From: Megasphaera lornae
Lineage (GTDB): Bacteria > Bacillota > Negativicutes > Veillonellales > Megasphaeraceae
Assembly: GCF_000214495.1 (NCBI RefSeq)
Contig: NZ_AFIJ01000045.1
Location: 1-64,000 of the forward strand
Length of the DNA: 64,000 nucleotides
Direction of reading: 5' to 3'
Shown here: piece by piece, positions 54,443 to 63,511 of the stretch
Position numbering within the stretch: the first letter of the stretch is position 1
Layout: each line of letters opens with the position of its first letter
Notes under the pieces: generated by a model
What the model was told of the DNA's origin: nothing
The model's input: only the letters and a program-made list of their open reading frames with translations
The model's database searches: none
Made by a program: the position numbers and the translations under genes

Positions 54443-55930
54443 TTATACTAACTCTATTGCTTCGTACAAAAAGGGCACGACAATTCTTCCGCGGCTGTCT
54501 ACAACGCCCCATTTGCCTTCTTTTTTAACGGCACTGAGCCCGCGACGAAACGGCTTTACTGCCTGTAAGGTTTGCGGCGCGGCGGTATACACCGTTCTGC
54601 CGGTCCGCTCAATAATCCGATACGCGTGCTCCGTACCGTATACCCAGGTATAATCTTCTTCTCCCGACGGCAGGATCCCGATCGTATCCGGCAACACTGC
54701 CTGCGGCGTTCCCGTACTTGCCTGTATCAACACCAACGACCGCCCTTCTTTAGCCGCCCACAGGGAGGGGCTTAAAAAGAAAACCGCCTCATATGTATCC
54801 GCCGACAGACGTTTTCCGGTTGCCAAAGACCACACCGTAATGCGTCCCGTTTTTTTATCTTCCAACGCCGCCCGGCCGGAAACCAAATCCAACTGTTGCG
54901 GCACCAATCGGTATGCCCCGGGAGGAATAAGAATCTTCCCCTGTCGGTCCACAAACCGCAATTTCCCTTGATGCGAAATAAAGGTTCCCCATTCCGTCAT
55001 AGGATACACGGCGTCGTAATTCGTATCAATCACAATCTTGCCGCTGCGATCCATATACCCCCGTTTTTCGCTTTGATACGTCACCGGAGTCGCCGCCGTA
55101 ATCGTCATGCCTGCTGCAGAAAAACTATTTTGCAGGACCATCCCCGCCAAACGTCCCCGATTCACCCGGTGTTGTGTACGACGAAACTCCGCCAGTCCGT
55201 GCACAAAAGGTTTCACGCGGGAAGAAGGCGCAACAAATACGGGCTTTCCGGTTGCATCTACCGCCACCACCTTGCCCTTTCCGGTTTTAACAAATCCCAA
55301 TCCTTCCTGAAATGGCGTGAGCACTTCGGAAAAGATGGGCGGCGTAATCGGCTGCCCGGAAGGAGCCATCAACCCGTAACCTTTTTTGGCATGATAAAAA
55401 TGAACATTTTCTTTCATTCTTCGTATTTCCGGGGCCGTGACCACTTTGCCATACGTCGTAATATGCCAAGTTTTTCCTTCCCAACCGGCGACAAACACGC
55501 CGTCCTCTTGATATTGCAACCGGTCATACCGCGGCGCGGTCGTAAACCGTCCGTGTTTTCCCAAGATACCCCATTTTCCGTCTTCTTTCACCAAGGCCAA
55601 CGCTCCGGCTTCATAGGCCCGATCATCGGCCGGCTTGACCGGCGCCTGCATCGGTAACAGCGGCAGCCCTTGCTTTGGTTGCCGCCCCGCATACACCCCG
55701 GCGCCCAATTCCGACGCCCATGTCGCCCCCGCCTGTACGTGTCGCCCGCGCCGCACCGTTTCCGTTCGTGCCGTCGTCGACGTACGGCTTTCCGTCACGG
55801 TAACCTTCGCCGTTTCCCGATGGCGATGAGTATATATCGTCGCCGGTTCGGTCGCCCCGCTTCCCGCCAAGGCGGCACCGCCGTACAATAAAAGCATCAA
55901 TAAAAAAATCTTCTTATAGTTTCGTATCAT
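54443..55930 (-). CDS. Exported WG-repeat protein
   Basis: A 495-aa protein with an N-terminal signal peptide (IFLLMLLLYGGAALAGSGA) followed by a Thr/Arg-rich spacer and at least six WG-type beta repeats, for example LVKEDGKWGILGKHGRF, GYMDRSGKIVIDTNYD and VKKEGKWGVVDSRGRIVVPF at the very end. WG-repeat proteins are found on bacterial surfaces or in the periplasm, mostly without known function. It is a single gene with its own terminator. Confidence 0.85.
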   Translation of the reverse strand: MIRNYKKIFLLMLLLYGGAALAGSGATEPATIYTHRHRETAKVTVTESRTSTTARTETVRRGRHVQAGATWASELGAGVYAGRQPKQGLPLLPMQAPVKPADDRAYEAGALALVKEDGKWGILGKHGRFTTAPRYDRLQYQEDGVFVAGWEGKTWHITTYGKVVTAPEIRRMKENVHFYHAKKGYGLMAPSGQPITPPIFSEVLTPFQEGLGFVKTGKGKVVAVDATGKPVFVAPSSRVKPFVHGLAEFRRTQHRVNRGRLAGMVLQNSFSAAGMTITAATPVTYQSEKRGYMDRSGKIVIDTNYDAVYPMTEWGTFISHQGKLRFVDRQGKILIPPGAYRLVPQQLDLVSGRAALEDKKTGRITVWSLATGKRLSADTYEAVFFLSPSLWAAKEGRSLVLIQASTGTPQAVLPDTIGILPSGEEDYTWVYGTEHAYRIIERTGRTVYTAAPQTLQAVKPFRRGLSAVKKEGKWGVVDSRGRIVVPFLYEAIELV

Positions 55931-56083
55931 CCTATTCTCCTTTATGCCGTACCCAAACCTCTCATAACTGTACTATATCGCTGTACTTCCCATAGTATAT
56001 CATGCAGAACAAAGACGAAAGAAGTATTTATTCTATGCCATATCGGTATACGTTATACATAAATAAGAAACCTGCCGCTCGGA

Positions 56084-56866
56084 TTACCGGTTACGTTGCT
56101 GCTCATACACATAATCGAGCAGCCATTTTTCAGGCGCCAACGAAGCATACGGAATCGCATATTCCAACCACTTCGGATGTACACAAAACACATTCCTTTT
56201 TCCTTTTCGCATCCCTTCATAACCGGCAATCGCCGCTTCCATCGGCGCGGCTCCGCCATGGGCAAATAATGCCGTACGCTCCAAATGCCCGCGAACCGTA
56301 AAGCCGGTCGCCAAAATTCCCGGCATCAAGCACGTCACGCCCACTCCGGTATGCGCGGTTTCTCTCCATAAGGCATTGGAAAAACTGGTCATATACGCTT
56401 TCGTCGCAAAATATACCGCTTGTAACGGTCCCGGCAACCGGGACGCAATGGAACTGACATTCAAAATATTGCCCTTGCCTCGTTGTATCATGCCCGGCAA
56501 GAACAGCTTGCACAACCGGGTGGGCGTTTCCATATTCACCGTCATCATCTGCGTATCCTCTATATCGGCACGCGCGGCAAACTCTCCCTGTCCCCCGAAG
56601 CCGGCATTATTAATAAGGTACAAAATATCGCCGTACCGGGTACTGCACTGTGAAAAAATATAATCCGCCGCCTCGTGCCGTGCCAAATCCTGTACCAGGT
56701 ACACTGCCCGTATGTGATACTCTTTTTGCAAGGCCGCACACTGCGAAGCCAACAACGCTTCTTTTCTGCCCACTAACACCAGATCGCCGCCGTATCGTGC
56801 ATGTATCGCGGCAAAACAACGCCCCAGCCCGCCGTAGGCGCCGGTAATAAGTGCAATATGTCGCAT
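56084..56866 (-). CDS. Short-chain dehydrogenase/reductase (SDR)
   Basis: A 260-aa classical SDR with the nucleotide site TGAYGGLGRCFA, the NNAGFGG motif, and the catalytic Ser and Tyr-x-x-x-Lys in NVSSIASRLPG and VYFATKAY. Arg in LVGRKEAL suggests NADP(H) preference. The C-terminal extension (EYAIPYASLAPEKWLLDYVY) resembles SDRs acting on lipid or steroid-like substrates, but the substrate cannot be told. It is a single gene oriented away from corA. Confidence 0.88.
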   Translation of the reverse strand: MRHIALITGAYGGLGRCFAAIHARYGGDLVLVGRKEALLASQCAALQKEYHIRAVYLVQDLARHEAADYIFSQCSTRYGDILYLINNAGFGGQGEFAARADIEDTQMMTVNMETPTRLCKLFLPGMIQRGKGNILNVSSIASRLPGPLQAVYFATKAYMTSFSNALWRETAHTGVGVTCLMPGILATGFTVRGHLERTALFAHGGAAPMEAAIAGYEGMRKGKRNVFCVHPKWLEYAIPYASLAPEKWLLDYVYEQQRNR

Positions 56867-56986
56867 ACTATCCCTCTTTTCTACTATTCAGTATAGCACA
56901 AAACCCCGGCTTCTTGCGGTCTTTCCCGCCTCTTGCGCCGGCAAAATTCCCGCCGGAAAGAAAATATAAAAGGTGCCGCATTTAAC

Positions 56987-57015
56987 TTGACGAACCGCTT
57001 AAATATAGGTATATT
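56987..57015 (+). promoter_or_regulatory. corA promoter
   Basis: TTGACG (56987-56992) and TATATT (57010-57015) with 17-bp spacing, about 46 bp before the corA start. Confidence 0.7.
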
Positions 57016-57061
57016 AATTAAAGTGTCATAATGATTATGCTATAAAAGGGGGGAGTGTCGA

Positions 57062-58015
57062 ATGTTACAAGTATACAAACATATTAACGGACACTTAGAA
57101 AACAATATCTCCCTCGTAGCTGCCGAAAAAGGCTCGTGGATTCATGTCGTAAATCCCGATTCGGAAGATTTACAACTGGTTTCCATGGTCACCGAAATTC
57201 CTACAGATGTGCTGAAAACCGCCCTGGATACGGAAGAACGTTCGCACGTGGAATTGGAAGACGACTATATTTTCGTCGTCATAAACATTCCCATTCTGTT
57301 GGAAAAAGACAGCTATGATACCTTGCCGTTAGGCATTTTCATTACAGAAGATTTTATTATTACCCTCTGTATTGAAGAAACCGATGTAATGCGTGCGTTT
57401 ACGGAAAACAAGTACCCCTTGTTTTATACCTTCAAAAAAACACGCTTTTTATTTCAAATTTTATATCGATCCGCCACGCTGTTTTTACGCTATTTATTAC
57501 AAATCAATCGGCGTACGGATGACACGGAAAGCATGTTGCGTCATTCTATGCGCAACAAAGATTTTTTTCTGCTCTTGGAACTGCAAAAATCATTAACCTA
57601 CTTCACTTCCGCCCTTCGCAGTAACGGCATTGTAATGGAGCGGCTGATGCGCCTGCGACGCAATGCCGGGCTGCATCACTTACTGAAAATGTACGAAGAA
57701 GATGAAGACTTGCTGGAAGATGTTATTATTGAAAACAAGCAGGCGATTGAAATGGTAGAAATGTATTCCAATATTCTCATGAACATGTCCGATACGTTTG
57801 CTTCCATTATTTCCAACAATTTGAATATTGTCATGAAATTTTTGGCTTCCATTACCATTATTTTAGCCGTCCCGACTATTATCTTCAGTTTTTGGGGAAT
57901 CAACGTGCCTCTCCCCTTTGCGCACAGTCCGCTCGGCTATCTGTATGTGATCGGCATTGCCTGTGTATTTGCCGTCTTGGCGTTTCTCATGCTCTGGCGC
58001 AAAGATTTATTTTAA
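57062..58015 (+). CDS. corA: CorA-family divalent cation transporter
   Basis: A 317-aa protein, the only chromosomal plus-strand gene here. The cytoplasmic N-terminal domain (WIHVVNPDSEDL, LETEERSHVELEDDYIF-type region) is followed by a long helix and two C-terminal membrane helices (FLASITIILAVPTIIFSFWG and VIGIACVFAVLAFLMLW). The loop between them reads FWGINVPLP, so the family GMN selectivity motif is GIN here. It would carry Mg2+ or another divalent metal. GGGGGGAG lies 8 bases before the ATG. Confidence 0.88.
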   Translation: MLQVYKHINGHLENNISLVAAEKGSWIHVVNPDSEDLQLVSMVTEIPTDVLKTALDTEERSHVELEDDYIFVVINIPILLEKDSYDTLPLGIFITEDFIITLCIEETDVMRAFTENKYPLFYTFKKTRFLFQILYRSATLFLRYLLQINRRTDDTESMLRHSMRNKDFFLLLELQKSLTYFTSALRSNGIVMERLMRLRRNAGLHHLLKMYEEDEDLLEDVIIENKQAIEMVEMYSNILMNMSDTFASIISNNLNIVMKFLASITIILAVPTIIFSFWGINVPLPFAHSPLGYLYVIGIACVFAVLAFLMLWRKDLF

Positions 58016-58033
58016 AAATCGACTTAACTGTAT

Positions 58034-58066
58034 AAAAAAAGCGACCTCTATAAAGGTCGCTTTTTT
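58034..58066. terminator. Bidirectional terminator between corA and the next gene
   Basis: GCGACC (58041-58046) and GGTCGC (58055-58060) form the stem, with seven A on the left and six T on the right, so it can end corA (plus) and the unknown gene (minus). Confidence 0.85.
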
Positions 58067-58112
58067 GGTATTCCTCGCCCGGATTGCCGCAAGTTGCAGG
58101 CAATACCGTCCC

Positions 58113-58511
58113 TTATGCCTGTAATTTTTCCGCAGTTTTACGAAAACCGTTTTCTTCCAACCAGGAAAAATCCTTTGTTTCCACTGCCGTTTTTAAATCT
58201 TTTACGCAAAGATTTTCCATTTGAACCGAAGCCTTGGTAGCCGTTAAATATTTCGTTTCTTCAAAAATATAATCATCCATTTCCTGCTTATCCACTACCG
58301 TGGCCAATAAGAAAATAATATCTTCCGATTCTTGTTGTTGGGTCACAATATCCCGCCAATACGAAAATTCCTCTTCAGTCATACAAAAAGCACCGTATTC
58401 ATCGGTTTCCAAGCGTTCTTGAGCACACACAATTAATTTGGCATACTCTTTTCCCGTCAACCGATCATATACCGCCAACTCTCGCGCTTCACCATTTACA
58501 TATACCCGCAT
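58113..58511 (-). CDS. Protein of unknown function
   Basis: A 132-aa acidic protein (MRVYVNGEARELAVYDRLTG at the start, Tyr/Glu-rich middle, GFRKTAEKLQA at the end) with no signal peptide or membrane helix. I do not recognise a family. It stands alone between the terminators of corA and rpmA, with GGAGAGG before its ATG, and its codon use is like the neighbouring chromosomal genes. Confidence 0.7.
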   Translation of the reverse strand: MRVYVNGEARELAVYDRLTGKEYAKLIVCAQERLETDEYGAFCMTEEEFSYWRDIVTQQQESEDIIFLLATVVDKQEMDDYIFEETKYLTATKASVQMENLCVKDLKTAVETKDFSWLEENGFRKTAEKLQA

Positions 58512-58535
58512 ACAGCCTCTCCTCCCTGTGTATAG

Positions 58536-58567
58536 AAAAAAAATCCCGCAGAAAAACTCTGCAGGAT
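58536..58567 (-). terminator. Terminator of the rplU-prp-rpmA operon
   Basis: On the minus strand ATCC-TGCAGA pairs with TCTGC-GGGAT (GCAGA/TCTGC core) and is followed by eight T (58536-58543), 12 bp after the rpmA stop. Confidence 0.75.
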
Positions 58568-58579
58568 CCTCTTACGTTC

Positions 58580-58870
58580 CTATGCTTCCGCTTCCAACGG
58601 ATATACGCTTACTTTACGATTGCTGCGACCGGCGCGTTCAAACGCAACTTTTCCTGCTACCATGGCAAATAACGTATCATCTTTACCGATGCCTACGTTA
58701 GTGCCCGGATGGAAATGCGTGCCGCGCTGGCGAACGAGTATGTTACCCGCTTTTACGATGACACCGTCATGGCGTTTTACACCTAACCGTTTCGATTCGC
58801 TGTCGCGACCGTTACGTGTCGAACCTGTCCCTTTTTTATGAGCGAATAACTGCAAATCAAAGTTAAACAT
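58580..58870 (-). CDS. rpmA: 50S ribosomal protein L27
   Basis: A 96-aa L27. It starts [20 protein letters not shown], with the Firmicutes-type N-terminal extension that is cut between LQLF and AHKKG by the Prp protease, encoded directly upstream. The core [20 protein letters not shown] and [17 protein letters not shown] is standard. ATG 58870 is chosen over an upstream in-frame start because the conserved extension begins there and GGGAGG precedes it. It overlaps prp by 8 bases. Confidence 0.97.
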   Translation of the reverse strand: MFNFDLQLFAHKKGTGSTRNGRDSESKRLGVKRHDGVIVKAGNILVRQRGTHFHPGTNVGIGKDDTLFAMVAGKVAFERAGRSNRKVSVYPLEAEA

Positions 58871-59198
58871 TACGTCCACCTCCCGACGTTTCTAATGCAA
58901 GTACGACATAATCTCCGTACCGTGTTGTAATCTCCCGTAATCCTAAAATCATCGTATCCATGATAACTTGTGTCCGTTCATCGGTTTTCTGCAGAGACAC
59001 GGATAACGCGCCCGCTTTCACCGTATACGTCACTTGCTTCGCCGCATATTTCAACAGCCCCAATAAAGCGGTCTGTCCCAATGCCGATACGGCGGCACAT
59101 ACAATGTCCTGCCCCGCCTCGCCGTATTCGGCGTGTCCGGCAATAGAAAAAGCGGTATAGTTTCCGTTTACGTCCGCCTTTACATGAATCGTAATCAT
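58863..59198 (-). CDS. prp: Ribosomal-processing cysteine protease Prp
   Basis: A 111-aa protease that removes the N-terminal extension of L27 so that the ribosome is functional. The catalytic His and Cys are in [21 protein letters not shown] (His 22, Cys 34 by count). It lies between rplU and rpmA, overlapping both by one or a few bases, as in other Firmicutes with an extended L27. Confidence 0.93.
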   Translation of the reverse strand: MITIHVKADVNGNYTAFSIAGHAEYGEAGQDIVCAAVSALGQTALLGLLKYAAKQVTYTVKAGALSVSLQKTDERTQVIMDTMILGLREITTRYGDYVVLALETSGGGRNV

Positions 59199-59509
59199 CA
59201 GCCTTCAATCTTTTCAATAACAACCTTGGTAAACGGTTGACGATGACCTTGACGACGACGATAATTGGATTTCGCCTTATACTTGAACACCAGGATTTTC
59301 TTTTCTTTTCCTTGTTTCAGTACCTTGGCGGTAACTTTGGCACCTTCTACAACAGGCGTACCGATCTTGACATCACCGTCTTTTACAACGGCCAGCACTT
59401 GGTCAAAAACGACTTGAGAGTCTACTTCTCCGGCAACTTTTTCAATAAAAATATTATCGCCTTCCTGCACACGATACTGTTTGCCGCCGGTTTTAATAAT
59501 AGCGTACAT
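59198..59509 (-). CDS. rplU: 50S ribosomal protein L21
   Basis: A 103-aa L21 with the family pattern [39 protein letters not shown] and [13 protein letters not shown]. It binds 23S rRNA in the large subunit. ATG 59509 follows GGAGGTG. First gene of the rplU-prp-rpmA operon with a structured leader upstream. Confidence 0.97.
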   Translation of the reverse strand: MYAIIKTGGKQYRVQEGDNIFIEKVAGEVDSQVVFDQVLAVVKDGDVKIGTPVVEGAKVTAKVLKQGKEKKILVFKYKAKSNYRRRQGHRQPFTKVVIEKIEG

Positions 59510-59518
59510 GAGTGACAC

Positions 59519-59607
59519 CTCCTCTTAATATACTCGCTGAATACGGCGCCTTACGGACTTATGAGCCTCTTCATGCGGCTTATCACAGCCACTTATGCTA
59601 CGACTAT
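59519..59607 (-). ncRNA. L21-type ribosomal leader
   Basis: The minus-strand leader of rplU contains GATAAGCCGCATGAAGAGGC and CGTAAGGCGCCGTA followed by GCGAGT, features I associate with the Firmicutes L21 leader, thought to let L21 control its own operon. The match is by memory of the pattern only. Confidence 0.55.
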
Positions 59608-59610
59608 TTC

Positions 59611-59639
59611 AGTTTAACAAAATTTCCGCATAATAGCAA
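59611..59639 (-). promoter_or_regulatory. Probable rplU promoter
   Basis: Minus-strand TTGCTA (59634-59639) and TAAACT (59611-59616) with 17-bp spacing, about 100 bp before rplU, leaving the leader in the transcript. Confidence 0.45.
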
Positions 59640-59684
59640 GAAAAAATTTAAATTATTTACCCCGCCTTTTCCCGGCTTCTCCGG

Positions 59685-60401
59685 TCAGCGTAAAGCAGGA
59701 CTTTTCAACTTCTTTTCACTCCATTGTTCCACATAACTGTATAGTAAATCTTCCAAAAATTGCAGCCCTTTTTCCTGCAAATGAATAATCTGCCGTTGTC
59801 CCCACCGATATGTCAACAGTGTTTGCCACATCTGTCGTACCGACTCCGGTACGTCGACTTCCGCCTGTTCCGCAGACAACGTTTCGCCGACATAATACAG
59901 CCCGCGATTTTCCCGTCTGCCCGTGCAAGTAACCCGAAGTCGCTGCGTATCCGGATAAAACCCGGCCAGACCGACCAATTGCCAACCGGCAATAATCGTA
60001 ACAATGCGCGGATCTTTATAAGCAAAGGCCGCCGTATATTGCAATAACAACCGATACACGGCGCGGTCCGCTACCGTCGGCGGCACTAATACCGACAGCA
60101 TTTCCAAAAATATTTGCGAGTAAATAAATCGTTCCCACGTCAACTCCCGTATAGCGGCATTCGAGCGACACTCAAATTCTCCCATAAGCAAAATATCCCC
60201 CTGCGCCGCCGCCGAAAAAGAAATTTTCCCCAACGGCGTAATCGCCGCCGTCGTCTGTTTGTGCCGACGATACAGCACCCGCACCAATCCCTTTTCCACG
60301 GTATAAATCGTCACCACCTGCGATTGTCCCGTACGCCGCAGTTTAATAACAATCCCTTCATAATTTTCACTTTTTTGTGTCCACCGCTTGTATGCTTTCA
60401 T
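59685..60401 (-). CDS. recO: DNA repair protein RecO
   Basis: A 238-aa protein of the RecF pathway that anneals strands and loads RecA on SSB-coated DNA. The N-terminal OB-fold matches (YEGIVIKLRRTGQSQVVTIY, EKGLVRVLYRRHK) and the helical C-terminal part has FYPDTQRLRVTCTGR, where the usual zinc-binding Cys pairs are reduced to one Cys. ATG 60401 overlaps the 3' end of the CorC-like gene by 35 bases. Last gene of the phoH-ybeY-cdd-era operon. Confidence 0.88.
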   Translation of the reverse strand: MKAYKRWTQKSENYEGIVIKLRRTGQSQVVTIYTVEKGLVRVLYRRHKQTTAAITPLGKISFSAAAQGDILLMGEFECRSNAAIRELTWERFIYSQIFLEMLSVLVPPTVADRAVYRLLLQYTAAFAYKDPRIVTIIAGWQLVGLAGFYPDTQRLRVTCTGRRENRGLYYVGETLSAEQAEVDVPESVRQMWQTLLTYRWGQRQIIHLQEKGLQFLEDLLYSYVEQWSEKKLKSPALR

Positions 60402-61722
60402 TCTCTTCGGCCCGCTTTTCCTGTTCCTTCTTTTTATCCGGTACGGCCTGCAACCGTGCAATGCGGAAACGCCGTACTTCCGATACGGAAAATCGATACT
60501 CGCCGATCCGTACCCGATCGCCTACCGACGGCGTATGCCCCAACAAATTAAATACATAGCCGCCTATGGTATCCGTATCTACATCTTCTTCCACCGGAAT
60601 ATGCAATAATTCCGCCACATCTTCCAATAAGACGGTACCGTCAAATTCATAGGCGCCGTCGGCTAACGGCTGAATTTCTTCTTTTTCCGCCGTATGTTCA
60701 TTCCGAATGTTACCGACCAATTCTTCCAAAATATCTTCCAGCCCGATAAGCCCCACCGTACTGCCGTATTCATCTACGACAATCGCCAAATACGTGCGCC
60801 TTGTACGCATGAGCTGTAACAACTTGGATACGGGCATAATTTCGGGAATCATCAAAATCGGTCGTTTAATTAACCGCAAATTGCTGCGTTTATGAATATA
60901 TACTTCCATGACATCTTTAATATGAACCAAGCCTAAAATGTGATCCTTATCTTCCGCACACAACGGATACCGCGTATGCCGCGATTGCCGAATAATCTCC
61001 AAATGTCGCGCCATTGTATCTTCCGTATACAGGCATACCATATCTTGCCGCGGCACCATAATTTCTTTGGCCAGCCGATCGGCAAAATCGAACACATTAT
61101 CAATTAATTCGCTTTCCACTTGATCAATTTTTCCCTCTTTATGACTGGCCGTCACTAAGAGTCGAATCTCGTCTTCCGAATGTGCCATATCCGTTTCATT
61201 CGTCATCCGTAAATGCCACCGCCGAAAAATACCGTGACTCACGGCCAGCCCTGTATACAACAAAGGGTATAGCAGCCATTGCAACCCTGTAATAAACGGA
61301 CTGACCATTTTCAGCGTAGCCGCCGCCCGTTCCAGGCCGACGGATTTGGGCATCAATTCGCCGAATACCCATAAAAACGAAACGGCAACCACCAACACGG
61401 CACACACCCCGAAAACGCCGATTGCCGGACTCGGACCATACGCACACAGCGGGCCGTACATCTGTCGCAACACTTGCACCAACAACGCGCCGGCCGCCAG
61501 TATGCTGCCGACCATCCCGAACTGTGCCGCCCCTAAAAATAATTCCGGCTTTTCATACAACGCCATCATCCGCGCGGCCTTTTCGTCCCCTTCTCGTGCC
61601 GCGTCTTCCCAGTATTCCCGCCGTAATTGCACAAAAGAAAATTTTCCCATCACGCACCAGGCACTGACCGATACACACAACAAAAAGCCGAGCACGTACG
61701 GCCATACGATTTGTCCTTCCAT
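60367..61722 (-). CDS. HlyC/CorC-family membrane protein (CNNM-CBS-CorC)
   Basis: A 451-aa protein. An N-terminal membrane domain with about four helices (DUF21/CNNM; FVQLRREYWEDAAREGDEKA, LFLGAAQFGMVGSILAAGAL, FGELMPKSVGLERA), then two CBS domains (MVPRQDMVCLYTEDTM; ILGLVHIKDVMEVY; LAIVVDEYGSTVGLIGLEDI) and a C-terminal CorC/HlyC domain (TDTIGGYVFNLLGHTPSVGD). The family is tied to Mg2+/Co2+ export or homeostasis. It lies 12 bp after era. Confidence 0.9.
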   Translation of the reverse strand: MEGQIVWPYVLGFLLCVSVSAWCVMGKFSFVQLRREYWEDAAREGDEKAARMMALYEKPELFLGAAQFGMVGSILAAGALLVQVLRQMYGPLCAYGPSPAIGVFGVCAVLVVAVSFLWVFGELMPKSVGLERAAATLKMVSPFITGLQWLLYPLLYTGLAVSHGIFRRWHLRMTNETDMAHSEDEIRLLVTASHKEGKIDQVESELIDNVFDFADRLAKEIMVPRQDMVCLYTEDTMARHLEIIRQSRHTRYPLCAEDKDHILGLVHIKDVMEVYIHKRSNLRLIKRPILMIPEIMPVSKLLQLMRTRRTYLAIVVDEYGSTVGLIGLEDILEELVGNIRNEHTAEKEEIQPLADGAYEFDGTVLLEDVAELLHIPVEEDVDTDTIGGYVFNLLGHTPSVGDRVRIGEYRFSVSEVRRFRIARLQAVPDKKKEQEKRAEENESIQAVDTKK

Positions 61723-61734
61723 GTACGCGTACTC

Positions 61735-62633
61735 CTATTCCTCGTGATAGCCGAATTCCCGCAGAGCCGACGCTTTATTCCGCCAGTCGGCCTTGATTTT
61801 TACCCAAATATCCAAAAATACGGACGAGCCCAACAAATTTTCAATTTCCTGTCGCGCCGCCTGTCCCACCTCTTTTAAAACACTGCCGTTTTTACCGATA
61901 ACAATCCGTTTTTGCGAATTTCGTTCCACATACACGGTGGCCCGAATATAGACCTTATTTTTTCCCGTTTTTTCATTTCGTCTACATACACGGCAATAGC
62001 ATGCGGAATTTCCTCCCGTAACGACAGCAGTAATTTTTCTCGAATAATTTCCGCCGCCAACACCCGTTCCGGCTGATCCGTAACCATGTCTTCCGGAAAA
62101 TATTGCGGTCCCGGCGGCAATATCTTTTTCAATTCGCCCATCACGGTCGCCACATTATCACCCGTACGTGCAGAAACGGGAATAATCCCGGCAAACGGAT
62201 ACACCGAACGGTACTCCGTTATTTTTTGTAAAATCTCCGCTTTCGTCAACAAATCCACTTTATTAATGAGTAAAAAAACCGGCACCTTACAAGCGTTTAA
62301 TTTTTCCGCCACAAACAGATCGCCGGGCCCTTTTTTCTCATTTCCCGCCACTAAAAACAAGACGGCATCAATATCCCGCAACGATTGATACGCCGCCGCA
62401 TCCATATATTCGCCCAATTTGTGTTTCGGCTTGTGGATCCCCGGCGTATCCAAAAAAACAATTTGACCGGCCGCATCCGTATAAATACAAAGAATCCGAT
62501 TGCGTGTGGTTTGTGCCTTGTCCGATACAATCGACACTTTTTGTCGCACTATATAATTAATTAACGTAGATTTTCCTACATTCGGGCGCCCTACAACCGC
62601 CACAAACCCGGACAAAAACTGATTTTCTTCCAT
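61735..62633 (-). pseudogene. era: GTPase Era, frameshifted as read
   Basis: Era is a ribosome-assembly GTPase. The G domain is intact: GRPNVGKSTL (G1), DTPGIHKPKHKLGEYM (G3) and INKVDLL (G4). The frame breaks near residue 225 after YVDEMKK; inserting one base in either of two A6 runs (61958-61963 or 61968-61973) continues it into [17 protein letters not shown] and the KH domain [20 protein letters not shown]. The 899 nt then give 299 codons plus stop, the usual Era length. Because Era is normally essential, the break is likely a base-calling error. GAGGAG precedes ATG 62633. Confidence 0.88.
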
Positions 62634-62648
62634 GCCTGCTCCTCTTCC

Positions 62649-63041
62649 TTACAACAAATTAAACCCGAACGGCAATAATTCCGCCAAAGGCACAATCGTA
62701 TACGCCGTCTCATTTTTTCCCAAAATCACCAGCGGCACATTAAACTCCGCCAATACTTGCCGACACGCGCCGCACGGCGGCGTATAGTGCTCTTCATTGC
62801 CCACAATCGCCACGGCCGTAAATTCCCGACAACCGGCCGCCACGGCATGCGTCATCGCGTTGCGTTCCGCACAAATCGTAAGACCGTAAGACGCATTTTC
62901 CACATTGCACCCCGTATATACCATGCCGTCCGTTCCCAATACGGCCGCTCCGACAGAAAAGCGGGAATACGGAGCGTACGAACGAACGCGTACGGCGCGG
63001 GCGGCCGCCAACAAACGCCGACAAATCACATCATCAATCAT
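62649..63041 (-). CDS. cdd: Cytidine deaminase
   Basis: A 130-aa zinc enzyme deaminating (deoxy)cytidine to (deoxy)uridine. The zinc motif is complete: the catalytic Glu in GLTICAERNAMTHAV and the two further Cys in TPPCGACRQVLAEF. It overlaps the ybeY stop by four bases and lies 15 bp before era; this order (ybeY-cdd-era) is common in Firmicutes. Confidence 0.95.
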   Translation of the reverse strand: MIDDVICRRLLAAARAVRVRSYAPYSRFSVGAAVLGTDGMVYTGCNVENASYGLTICAERNAMTHAVAAGCREFTAVAIVGNEEHYTPPCGACRQVLAEFNVPLVILGKNETAYTIVPLAELLPFGFNLL

Positions 63042-63511
63042 AACGTTTCTCCTTCGCGCACATAGCCCAAGCGGCGCAAAATAAACTCTTCTTCGCCGCG
63101 CATTTCCGCCTTATCTTCTGGTTCCATATGATCATATCCTAAAATATGCAGCATGCCGTGAATCGTTAAATACGCCAACTCCCGTTCAAAAGAATGACCG
63201 TATTCCGCCGCCTGCTCCGCCACCTTTTCCAAGGAAATAATAATATCTCCCAACAACGCCGTATCCGGTCCGTCGTAGCCGTCGTCCTCCCCCTCATTTA
63301 ACGCAAAAGACAACACATCCGTCGGCCGATCGATATGCCGATATTGTTTATTCAACGCATGAATATATTCATTATGACACAATAAAATACTGATTTCCGC
63401 CTTCGGTCCCAGCCCGTATACCAACGCCGCTTCACTGCAAACCCGTGTAATAATTTTTTCATAAGCGTCCTGCTGAAAAGACGCTTCTTCATAAGTAATC
63501 GTAATATTCAT
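63038..63511 (-). CDS. ybeY: Endoribonuclease YbeY
   Basis: A 157-aa metal-dependent RNase needed for 16S rRNA 3'-end maturation and ribosome quality control. The zinc signature is in [20 protein letters not shown] (H-x3-H-x5-H), preceded by [14 protein letters not shown] and [11 protein letters not shown]. It overlaps phoH and cdd by four bases each. Confidence 0.95.
   Translation of the reverse strand: MNITITYEEASFQQDAYEKIITRVCSEAALVYGLGPKAEISILLCHNEYIHALNKQYRHIDRPTDVLSFALNEGEDDGYDGPDTALLGDIIISLEKVAEQAAEYGHSFERELAYLTIHGMLHILGYDHMEPEDKAEMRGEEEFILRRLGYVREGETL

Noticed and set aside
54896-55657. A 253-codon plus-strand frame opposite the WG-repeat gene
   Set aside because: It is an antisense shadow rich in His and Arg; the minus-strand gene has a signal peptide and repeats.
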